Below, piece after piece: positions 45,413-53,791 of a stretch of DNA of 54,598 nucleotides. The notes beneath the pieces are model-generated. The model was not told where the DNA came from. It ran no database searches and saw only the letters and a program-made list of their open reading frames with translations. Both the position numbers and the translations under genes were made by a program. This DNA is from Bacteroidota bacterium (GTDB lineage Bacteria; Bacteroidota; Ignavibacteria; Palsa-1295): contig JAUZOQ010000009.1 of NCBI GenBank assembly GCA_030706385.1, forward strand, positions 1 through 54,598, given 5' to 3'. Numbering within the stretch: position 1 is the first letter of the stretch; every line of letters begins with the position of its first letter.

Positions 45413-47128
45413 TTACTCTATGTTCTTCAGTATTTCCTGAAACTCCGGTAGCTTGCGCAGTGGAGCCAGATCGGGGTCGTTTCGAAGGAGATCGGCATTA
45501 TTCAGCCCTGCAGCAATGCCGCGCCGCAATGTTACCACAGCCTTATCGTATTCTCCAAGAGTTGTTAGAAGGCAAGTGAGATTATAACTACCCGAACCAT
45601 CGAGTCTCTCAATAGAGCATAATGCATCGGCTTCCTTCTTCGCCGCTTCGCTCTTGCCTGACCATTGTAGGATATATGCATATTGAACTCGTGAAGGATG
45701 ATCTTCCGGCCTGAATCTGAGATGACGCTCGTACACCGGTAAAGCGCGTTGGATGGCCTGCGCCAGCCATGCCGCGTCTCCAATTTGAAAGAGGATTCCA
45801 ATAAGATTAAAATGCGCATTCGGAATGCTATTTCGCAATTCGACTTCCCTTTGCCATGCCTTCGCCGTTGAGGGCAGGTCACCGAGAGCATAGAAGGCGA
45901 AGCCAAGGACTGCCTGAACACCGGCATCTTCCGGGGCAAGCTCGGCTGCTCGCTTCGCATATATCAAAGACTCCTCTTTATTCCCGAGACGCAAATTCTT
46001 TTGACACATACCCATGTTCCAACGGTAGGATTCACCCTCGATCTCCTTGATGCGGCTGACAGCATCTTCGACCCGCTTGATCATAATTGGATCAGCGCCA
46101 TAGTACCGATGCATCTCATAGCAAATATTAGCTATTCTGCCATACGCAGCGGCAAAATTTGGATCGAGCTTTATGGCTTCATCATAGAGCAGGAGTGCAC
46201 GTTCATAGTCAGCCTTCGTATGCTTCTGAAAATATTCATGCGCACGAAGATACAGCTCGTAGGCATCGGAATTATCCGTAAGCTTGGTATCGATCTGTTT
46301 TTCTTCATCGGGAGTCAGCTTCAGCGCTAGGGCGTCCGAAATTGAACGCACCGTCTTATCTTCAAAATCAAAGATATCATCGAACGTACCGTCGTATTTT
46401 TCCGTCCATACGTATTGATGCAGTACCGCATCGGAGAGTGAAACACGCAAACGAATTTTTTCCCCGACTTTTTGGACCGATCCCGAAACTACGTATCGAA
46501 CTCCGAGATCGGAAGCGACCTCCGACAACGTTGGCTGACGACCCTTATAGTAGATCACATCGTTGCGAGGGTTAACGATAAGCTTTCTTAGCAGACTGAG
46601 CGTACCGATGAGCTCATCCGTCATGCCCTCAGCAAACCAATCGTTATCCCTTGCAGGCGAAAGATCGTCGAACGGAAGGACGGCAAGCCTGCGTACCCCA
46701 TGTGAATCATGGACACGAGGAGTAACTACGTTGGATTGCGACTCCGAACTCAGGTCGATCGATAAGATCCACTTCTCCACGGAGTCCTTATCCTGTGCAG
46801 AAATTCTGTGCAATCCGGCAAGGGCATACATCATCGCATCGCTTAATTCACACTGCTCCAATTCAATCGGAACGATCGTTTTTTGGAGTTCGGATGCAAG
46901 TGCAAGTTCTTTGGTAACATTCTGAGATAGGACGGAGCGCGGAGAAAGCAGCACAATGAAAGCTTGGCAGTTACGAATGGCACTAACGATCTCTGCACTC
47001 CACGTCTCCGCAGCAGTCAGTGAAGCGGTATCCATCCAAATATTCGCTCCGCGTGAGCGTAACTCACCGGCAAATCGCACCGCATACTCGCCGTCGCTTC
47101 GAGAATAGGATAGGAAAATATCCGACAT
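45413..47128 (-). CDS. TIR domain-TolB/FlgO-like-TPR protein
   Basis: A 571-residue soluble protein. Residues 1-125 form a TIR domain (IFLSYSRSDGEYAVRFAGEL, GANIWMDTASL, ETWSAEIVSAIRNC, AFIVLLSPRSVLSQNV); E46 in WSAEI could be the NADase glutamate. Residues 150-260 (RRLAVLPFDDLSPARDNDWF, GVRYVVSGSVQKVGEKIRLR) are a TolB/FlgO-like nucleotide-cyclase-associated domain. From 270 on, TPR repeats follow (AIKLDPNFAAAYGRIA). Similar architectures occur as signalling proteins; a role in NAD-linked signalling or defence is inference. A TAnnTTTG box lies eight bases upstream. Confidence 0.85.
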   Translation of the reverse strand: MSDIFLSYSRSDGEYAVRFAGELRSRGANIWMDTASLTAAETWSAEIVSAIRNCQAFIVLLSPRSVLSQNVTKELALASELQKTIVPIELEQCELSDAMMYALAGLHRISAQDKDSVEKWILSIDLSSESQSNVVTPRVHDSHGVRRLAVLPFDDLSPARDNDWFAEGMTDELIGTLSLLRKLIVNPRNDVIYYKGRQPTLSEVASDLGVRYVVSGSVQKVGEKIRLRVSLSDAVLHQYVWTEKYDGTFDDIFDFEDKTVRSISDALALKLTPDEEKQIDTKLTDNSDAYELYLRAHEYFQKHTKADYERALLLYDEAIKLDPNFAAAYGRIANICYEMHRYYGADPIMIKRVEDAVSRIKEIEGESYRWNMGMCQKNLRLGNKEESLIYAKRAAELAPEDAGVQAVLGFAFYALGDLPSTAKAWQREVELRNSIPNAHFNLIGILFQIGDAAWLAQAIQRALPVYERHLRFRPEDHPSRVQYAYILQWSGKSEAAKKEADALCSIERLDGSGSYNLTCLLTTLGEYDKAVVTLRRGIAAGLNNADLLRNDPDLAPLRKLPEFQEILKNIE

Positions 47129-47135
47129 ACTCGTG

Positions 47136-47143
47136 CAAAGATA
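47136..47143 (-). promoter_or_regulatory. Candidate Bacteroidota -7 box (TATCTTTG)
   Basis: Minus-strand octamer matching TAnnTTTG, separated by seven bases from the ATG at 47128 of the TIR gene. A TTG lies 16 bases further upstream, slightly closer than the usual 19-21. Confidence 0.45.
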
Positions 47144-47255
47144 CGAAGTGTTTCCCCTACAAGCGGGAGCTAATAATTTCGAACGAACCAGCTTCCGGCG
47201 CTGTTATACGCCCGCACAAAAATTTACCAATTCAATCTATTCATTTAGGAAAATT

Positions 47256-48539
47256 ATGGACGAGAAGAAGGGCGTATATAAAGTTCGTGATATTAAGTTA
47301 GCCGATGCCGGCCGCAGGCAGATCGAATGGGCCGAGAGCCGCATGCCGGTCCTCATGGCATTGCGTGAAAAGTACTCTAAGTCCAAGCCTCTTTCGGGTT
47401 ACAAGATCGCCGGATGCTTGCACGTGACCAAGGAAACAGCCGTTCTGATCGAGACTCTTGCTGCTGCCGGAGCCGAAGTTTCCTGGAGCGGATGCAACCC
47501 ACTTTCGACCAATGATGAAGTAGCTGCAGCCCTTGCCGTTGGCGGAGCAACACAGATCTTCGCCTGGTACGGAATGAATGTTGAAGAATTCTACTGGTGC
47601 ATCGACCGCACTCTCGATTTCAAGCCCAACCTCACCCTCGACGACGGCGCAGATCTCATCTTCACGGTACATAACAAGTATCCCAACCTCGCTGCCGATA
47701 TTATCGGCGGTACTGAAGAAACAACGACAGGCGTTCACCGCCTTCGCGCTATGGCTGACGATGGAAAGATGATGTATCCGGTCATCGCCGTCAATGATGC
47801 CGAAACGAAATGGGATTTCGATAACGTCTACGGAACAGGCCAATCTACACTCGATGGTATCATTCGTGCAACGAGCGTCTTGCTTGCTGGAAAGAATGTC
47901 GTTGTTGCAGGCTACGGCCATTGCGGTAAAGGTGTTGCAACTCGTGCCAAAGGCATGGGCGCAAATGTCATCGTTACCGAAGTAAAGGCTACAGCTGCTT
48001 TGAAGGCTACTCTTGAAGGCATGCAGGTTATGCCGATGGATGAAGCCGCAAAGGTCGGCGATATCTTCATCACTGCAACAGGTGTGAAGGATATTCTCGT
48101 CGGACGCCATTTCGATTCGATGAAAGATGGCGCGATCTTCTGCAACACAGGCCACTACGATTGCGAGATCAATATTCCCGATCTCGAAGAGCGCTCGGCG
48201 AATCATCGCCAGATCCGCACGAACTGCGAAGAGTATCTTCTTTCCGGTAACCGCAGAGTCTATCTTCTCGCTCAAGGCCGCTTAGTCAACCTCGCTGCCG
48301 CGGAAGGGCATCCTTCGGAAGTTATGGATATGAGCTTTGCAAATCAGTTCATGTCGCAGCTTCGCTTAGTCCGTGTTGATAAAGGCGAAGAGATCATGGA
48401 GCGCGGCAAAGTCTATGATATTCCGGTCGAGCAGGATCAGGAGATCGCCGGCGTCAAACTTTCGACTCAAGGATTTAAGATCGATACGCTCACTGAAGAG
48501 CAGCTTGCATACTCACTGGATTATGCTGCAGGCACGTAA
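47256..48539 (+). CDS. ahcY: S-adenosylhomocysteine hydrolase, short type
   Basis: A 427-residue enzyme splitting S-adenosylhomocysteine into adenosine and homocysteine with bound NAD. It has KIAGCLHVTKETAVLIETL, GCNPLSTNDEVAAAL, DDGADL, GTGQSTLDG, the NAD loop AGYGHCGKG and NTGHYDCEIN. The C-terminal KPxHYRY tail and the inserted segment of eukaryotic and proteobacterial enzymes are absent: it ends SLDYAAGT. Short forms are known from archaea and Thermotoga. ATG 47256 has AGGA six bases before it; the longer upstream frame lacks similarity. Confidence 0.95.
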   Translation: MDEKKGVYKVRDIKLADAGRRQIEWAESRMPVLMALREKYSKSKPLSGYKIAGCLHVTKETAVLIETLAAAGAEVSWSGCNPLSTNDEVAAALAVGGATQIFAWYGMNVEEFYWCIDRTLDFKPNLTLDDGADLIFTVHNKYPNLAADIIGGTEETTTGVHRLRAMADDGKMMYPVIAVNDAETKWDFDNVYGTGQSTLDGIIRATSVLLAGKNVVVAGYGHCGKGVATRAKGMGANVIVTEVKATAALKATLEGMQVMPMDEAAKVGDIFITATGVKDILVGRHFDSMKDGAIFCNTGHYDCEINIPDLEERSANHRQIRTNCEEYLLSGNRRVYLLAQGRLVNLAAAEGHPSEVMDMSFANQFMSQLRLVRVDKGEEIMERGKVYDIPVEQDQEIAGVKLSTQGFKIDTLTEEQLAYSLDYAAGT

Positions 48540-48562
48540 TCGCTGGTAGCACTCAATTAGTC

Positions 48563-48601
48563 AAAAGAGGAATTGCGCGAAAGCGACATTCCTCTTTTTT
48601 T
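48563..48601 (+). terminator. Rho-independent terminator
   Basis: An 11-bp stem AAAAGAGGAAT/ATTCCTCTTTT with an internal CGC-GAAA-GCG loop, followed by T residues, begins 24 bases after the ahcY stop. The next gene starts six bases after it. Confidence 0.88.
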
Positions 48602-48606
48602 ATATT

Positions 48607-49149
48607 ATGAAGATATTCGTAGAAACTGAGCGCCTCATTCTCCGCGAGATTCTTCCCTCTGATGACGAGGGCATGTTCGAACTTGATTCCGATCCGGATG
48701 TGCATACCTATTTAAATCATCCTGTCGAGACGATCGAGCAGTCAAGGGAAATAATCAAATCCGTCAGGCAGCAAAACACTGACTTTGGAATCGGCCGATG
48801 GGCGATGATCGAAAAATCTACAAATGCCTTCATGGGCTGGACAGGCCTGAAGTTCGTAACCACTCCGAGGAATAACCATAAAGATTATTACGATCTTGGT
48901 TACCGGATCATCAAACGATTCTGGGGCCGCGGATATGCAACTGAATCTGCAATCGCATCTATGGATTATGCATTCACTATACTGCCAATCGATACACTTT
49001 ATGCGATGGCCGATGTGAGAAATCTCGCTTCCAGAAATGTCCTGACAAAGACCGGATTTCGCTTCACAGGGACTTTCGACGACGAAGGCCACGAGACTGC
49101 GTGGTATGAGATCGGAAAGTACGAATGGCTTTTACGCAAGAAAGATTAA
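48607..49149 (+). CDS. GNAT-family N-acetyltransferase (RimJ/RimL-like)
   Basis: A 180-residue GNAT protein: FVETERLILREILPSDDEGM, GRWAMIEKSTNAFMGWTGLK, DLGYRIIKRFWGRGYATESA (acetyl-CoA loop RGYAT), DVRNLASRNVLTKTGFRF. It looks like the RimJ/RimL branch acetylating amino groups of proteins or small molecules. No ribosome binding site is seen, because the T run of the preceding terminator is next to the ATG. It precedes the broken epimerase by one base. Confidence 0.88.
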   Translation: MKIFVETERLILREILPSDDEGMFELDSDPDVHTYLNHPVETIEQSREIIKSVRQQNTDFGIGRWAMIEKSTNAFMGWTGLKFVTTPRNNHKDYYDLGYRIIKRFWGRGYATESAIASMDYAFTILPIDTLYAMADVRNLASRNVLTKTGFRFTGTFDDEGHETAWYEIGKYEWLLRKKD

Positions 49150-49150
49150 T

Positions 49151-49810
49151 ATGAAGCTCAAAGTGATCGTCACAGGAGTGACCGGTATGGTAGGTGAAGG
49201 CGTAATGTATGAATGCCTTATGCATCCGGATGTTGAAAGTGTGCTGACAGTTTCGCGGAAACCTACGGGATATGCTCATCCGAAATTGACAGAGATCGTG
49301 ATTCCGGACCTTTTGGATCTCTCAGCAATCGAATCCCGACTCACCGGTTACAATGCCTGCTTTTTCTGCCTCGGTGTTTCTTCGATCGGAATGAAAGAAG
49401 CTGAATATCGCCACATCACGTATGACCTGACGATGAATTTTGCCACAACATTATCGAAGGCAAATCCGGATATGACGTTCTGCTACATTTCCGGTGCCGG
49501 CACCGATAGCTCGGAATCGGGAAAACTCATGTGGGCCAGAGTAAAAGGCAAGACGGAAAATGATCTCAGGAAATTACCTTTCAAGCGCGTCTTTGCATTT
49601 CGCCCGGGATTGATCAAAGCAACGTAGGGTATGAAGTATACATTGAAGTACTATAAATATTTCTCGTGGTTCTATCCATTGTTGCATTTCCTTTTCCCCT
49701 CCTCTTCCTGCACGCTTAAAGAGATCGGGATTGCAATGATTCACGTAGCAGAGAATGATTATCCAGAGGAAATAATGGAAGTCAGGGATATCGTCACTGC
49801 CGCGAAGTAG
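49151..49810 (+). pseudogene. NAD(P)-binding epimerase-like gene with in-frame amber stop
   Basis: The frame starts at ATG 49151 (KLKVIVTGVTGMVGEGVMYE, a GxTGxxG nucleotide loop), runs 158 residues to FRPGLIKAT and meets TAG at 49625-49627. The same frame then continues with GMKYTLKYYKYFSWFYPLLH, FPSSSCTLKEIGIAMIHVAE and stops at 49808-49810. The extension has the features of the usual end of this family (elG-AMI), so the gene would be about 219 residues if TAG were CAG. A sequencing error cannot be excluded. The amber is one base from glutamine CAG. Confidence 0.7.
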
Positions 49811-49839
49811 CCAACCTTAACCTTCCATGTAGAGAAGCA

Positions 49840-52340
49840 TTATTGCTTCACTAATTTTCGTAAGATCATCCCTCCATCGGTTTGGATCAAGAGGCTATAT
49901 ATCCCCGTTGGCAATGATCGGAGTGAAACTGTCGCGATTCCTGCCAAGAGAGGAATATTTCTTTTCTCCAAAAGCTTCTGCCCCAAAGCATTTACTACTA
50001 CGAGTCTCGAGATGCTATTCTGACCTCCAGGAATGCTGATGTTTATTTCTTCCGAAAATGGATTTGGGTAAATGCTTACAGCTTCATCATCTGATGACGG
50101 TGATGTAACTCCACCCGAAGGTTTCGTAACAGTGACGGTTACATCCTTCGTCGTCATGTGAACATCATCGAATGCACGCAGCGTCAGCGTGTAGTTTCCC
50201 GGTACAGTTAAGCCACTGACTCCAGTGTTTGCAAGTCCTTGATGATCGAATACCGGTTTTGCTCCTGCCGGTGCGCTCTTAATCACCCACCAATGCCGCA
50301 AAAGCTGCCCTTGCGGATCGCTTGTCGATGCGGTGAGCTGCGTAGAGCTTTCGGGAAGCGTGACCTTGGCAGGATTTGCCGATATCGAATTGATCACCGG
50401 TCCTGTACTTGCCGGGTGCACAGTGCAGATCACCATCGAAGTCAGATCGGGATGGCCGGGATTTGTTACTGCGACATGAAATACATAGTCGCCTGGAACA
50501 GTCATGTTCGTGACTTGTGCCCGGATGCTAATAAAGATATAGATCGTCGTATCAACTTTCGCATTAGCTCCTGCTGGCTGGCTTACCAAGGTCCACTTTC
50601 CGCGACCGGAGAAATCAGAATTCGCAAGATCGCCGATGCCCACCTGCAAAATTGCAGAAGAAACGGGAAGTTCGACATTCGCATGAGTCGTATCTCCCGG
50701 ATCGCTGAAGACGAGCCCATACGGAGCGGCAAATCTGAATCCCGCCTGCCCAATCATTGGCGGCGGATTGGAAGCATAGACGATGAGATAGACATTTTTC
50801 GACGATGTGTTAGTGCCATCGGAAACACTGACCTTGAACTCGTACGGCCCAGGGATGATGAGATTATTGACCGCTGTCGTCGCATTAGCTGGACTCGCAA
50901 AACTTGCACTTGCTCCCGCCGGCTGAAGAACAACGCTCCAGGCATACGTCAATGGATCGAGTTCTGCATCATTCGCCTTGCAGGTTAGAGTAGCTGAAGT
51001 CGTGGGTGCAACGACATAACCCGGATTTACAGTGAAACTCATTATTGTCGGCGCATGATTCGGGCCAGTGTAGGGATAGACTGTCGTTGCAGATCCGGAC
51101 CCACCGATATTCACTGTTAGCTTCCCATCGGCTCCAACAGACTGAATACCGAACTCCTTGAAGAATGTCGTGCCCGGAGCTGATTGCGACACTCCATAGG
51201 AACCAGGTGGCAAGCCGTTGAGGATCACTGACTTCACCGAGCCTCCGTTGAGCAGCACCGTTGTCACTTCCCCGGAGTGAGTAAATGCAAGAACGCGAAT
51301 CGTAGAGTCAGATGAAGTCGCTCCGATGCGCATATCTCCGGGCCGGACATAATGCAAGACCTGTCGCAACCGAAAATATGTCGATGAAGGAGTGAATCCT
51401 GTATTACCTGCAATCGGAGCAAGCGTGTTCTGTCCGGCGAAGGCGATCTCCCAATATGTGACGCCGCCGAGAGTGAGATCGCCGAAGAGATCGTCGATCG
51501 TCGGATTTCCCATCTCCGTTTGCGCCGTCGGAATACCTCTTGCCGCTCCGAAGTCGCGAATGTCGGCGCGGTAGGGATCTGCAGTACCATAAGTATGATA
51601 CGACAAACGGCCGATGAACGGCCATAGATCCGAATCGTTTGCAACCGGAGTAATGTAATTCCAATCTGTCTGCGGCGAGACTGCTTCAGCGTACTGCGTC
51701 TTCGTTGCCAGACCATGACTCAGCAGTCTAGGGCCCAGTGCCTTAATATCGTCGGCAATAAGCTGAGGAGTCGCAGATCCCGATGGTTCGTTGAAGATGA
51801 CATCATAATTGATATCGATTCCAAAATTCTGCTTCCACCATAGAGCATCTGCCCATATTTGCTGCGCGCGTTCGCCCGGATGATTCATTACCCAGGGCTT
51901 GAATGCCGTTGCCGCAGTTGCATAGGTGGGAGAGGAATAAAATGATGTATGATATCCTTCTGCTTCTACAAGATCCTTAAAGTAAACGGCATATCTTCCA
52001 ATAGCCGAATCGATCACTGTAGCCCGAAACTTTGTCCAGTCAATGGAATCGCAATCGCCGTTATCCATGCCCGTACCATCAATTCGCGGCCCTACTTCCC
52101 ACATTCGTGAACCCGTCAGCCCCAGATCATGCGCGATAAAATCCAGATACTGGAAATTGTACGAATCGCGGATCGTTGAATCCAATGTGTATCGAAGATT
52201 GCTGAAGATGCCGCCGCCATGGCCCCATCCTTCAATCGTTTGGAAATGAGTCGAAGAATCGATCGTTACCGTGACTTGCCCAGAGAGGGGACGCACCACA
52301 GAGAAAAGCAAGGTCAGTATTAACCAATATTTTTTTGCAT
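49840..52340 (-). CDS. GH30-like secreted glycoside hydrolase with T9SS domain; frame break at the signal peptide
   Basis: About 833 residues in the corrected frame. A glycosidase barrel (IEGWGHGGGIFSNL, SRMWEVGPRID, FNEPSG with E about 185, QTEMG with E about 276) resembles GH30-type enzymes, with acid/base and nucleophile glutamates. Three PKD/Ig-like domains follow, then a T9SS domain (IYPNPFSEEINISIPG ... LPTGIYSLL). The in-frame start is only TTG at 52407. The ATG at 52340 begins a perfect signal (MQKKYWLILTLLF) only if the seven-A run were eight A. Confidence 0.75.
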
Positions 52341-52448
52341 AAGGAAATCCGTCTAACTTAACTTCAAAGGGAACATACCCGCAAACAGAAGAATTGAGAG
52401 AATGCAAAGAGGCTCAAGTCCGTCAAAGCCCGATAAGGACTTTATCTA

Positions 52449-53657
52449 CTACCTCGCTACAGCTATCGACTTTATTGCGACACTATTTCCAGATTGGAGT
52501 CGCACATAGTATAGACCGGATGGAACATTTCTGACACTCCATTCTACGCGAAAAATGCCCGATGCAGGAGATTTATCGAGCAGAGTGATTATTTCTCTGC
52601 CTAGTTGATCGAAGATTTTTAGTGTGACTGGCTCGGAAGTCGGAATACAACATTGAATTGAAGTCTGCGAAGTGCAGGGATTCGGGTGAATACCGTTGAT
52701 ACGCTGGCTCGGATATTCTTTGGGCGGATCGAATCCCACAGACAGTAGATCCTGCAATGGACGTCTCCAGACTCCATTCGCTGAAGTACCTGCAAAGAGG
52801 TATGCCCCGTCTGCGACAAAAACTACGCTACTCGCACTTGGAAGTCCTCCAGTAATATCTTCCCAACTATCGCCATTATTGCTGGAGTAGAATACCGTGC
52901 CGCCCACCTCGCAAGCAAAAATGTTTGATCCGGCCCCATAGAGAGAACCGATAGTTTGGTATGGGAAATTAATCCCATTGTTCACGCTTGTCCAGGAGGC
53001 ACCAAAATCCGTGGAGCGATATACTCCATGATGATGATCCGCACCTGCAAAAAGATGGGTTGTCGTCGAAGCAAATTCACGAATTTCACGGTTAGTACCT
53101 AATCCCGTAACGCCCCAAGTTGTCCCAGTATCAGCAGAAAAAAAGACGCCATCAAAATTTGCAACATACATGCTTACAGAGTCAGCGTAGAAGCAGGAAA
53201 CTGTTGTTGGGAATTGTTTCGTGGCAAATGTACTCCAGGTCTTCCCATAATCTCTACTGCGAAGAAGGCTATCTGAACTGTTCAGCATAACATAATCACC
53301 TGCCACAATTGAAGAATATACCAGCAAGCCTTTCTTTGCTAGGGAAGCAGACCAACTCTTTCCAGTATCGACTGAAACGAAGACACCACCATCTCCTGAT
53401 GCAAAGAGATACTTTCCCTTCTTGATTATGCTCTTTATATATTGCAGACTGAGCCCACTATCGGATTCTACCCACGTATTCCCTCGATCTTCTGAGTGAA
53501 ATAATTTGCCATCACTTGTTCCTGCATAGAGACCGCTGGCATCTGAATACAACGAATAAATATTCTTATTTACTAACCCGGATTGCTCCCACTGCGCAAT
53601 ACTGCGCGAACCGCAAAAACATAGTCCTAATATCAGAAGGATTCGTAATGCTCTCAT
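52449..53657 (-). CDS. T9SS-secreted beta-propeller protein with Asp-box repeats
   Basis: A 402-residue protein; signal MRALRILLILGLCFCGSRSI cleaved near SIAQ. Seven or so repeats of the type SEDRGNTWVES, SVDTGKSWSAS, SRDYGKTWST, SADTGTTWGVT, STDFGASWTSV and SSNNGDSWEDI form a sialidase/photosynthesis-system-like propeller (YCF48-like). The C-terminal end (HPNPCTSQTSIQCCIPT ... VPSGLYYVRL) is a T9SS domain. No enzyme residues recognised; likely a surface binding protein. It is transcribed in the same direction as the GH30-like gene 41 bases after it. Confidence 0.8.
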   Translation of the reverse strand: MRALRILLILGLCFCGSRSIAQWEQSGLVNKNIYSLYSDASGLYAGTSDGKLFHSEDRGNTWVESDSGLSLQYIKSIIKKGKYLFASGDGGVFVSVDTGKSWSASLAKKGLLVYSSIVAGDYVMLNSSDSLLRSRDYGKTWSTFATKQFPTTVSCFYADSVSMYVANFDGVFFSADTGTTWGVTGLGTNREIREFASTTTHLFAGADHHHGVYRSTDFGASWTSVNNGINFPYQTIGSLYGAGSNIFACEVGGTVFYSSNNGDSWEDITGGLPSASSVVFVADGAYLFAGTSANGVWRRPLQDLLSVGFDPPKEYPSQRINGIHPNPCTSQTSIQCCIPTSEPVTLKIFDQLGREIITLLDKSPASGIFRVEWSVRNVPSGLYYVRLQSGNSVAIKSIAVAR

Positions 53658-53791
53658 AAGGATGACACGAGTTAACTAACCAGAATAACAGGCAATACTG
53701 ATAAACATTCCGACGTCTTGCCGAGATTAAGCAAGAACTAGGCCGTAGTGACCAACCCGACATTGTAAGATGTTTACTCTTTACATGTCCC

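Noticed and set aside
45413-47128. A defence island around the TIR protein.
   Set aside because: Neighbours are def, ahcY and a GNAT; no phage, CRISPR, restriction or toxin-antitoxin genes are seen.
47298-48275. A long antisense reading frame of 325 codons opposite ahcY.
   Set aside because: It mirrors the sense gene's codon pattern, has no family features, and ahcY is certain.
49625-49627. TAG as a recoded pyrrolysine or read-through codon.
   Set aside because: TAG ends other genes here (for example 2666 and 49808), and no pyrrolysine machinery or stem-loop is seen; mutation is simpler.
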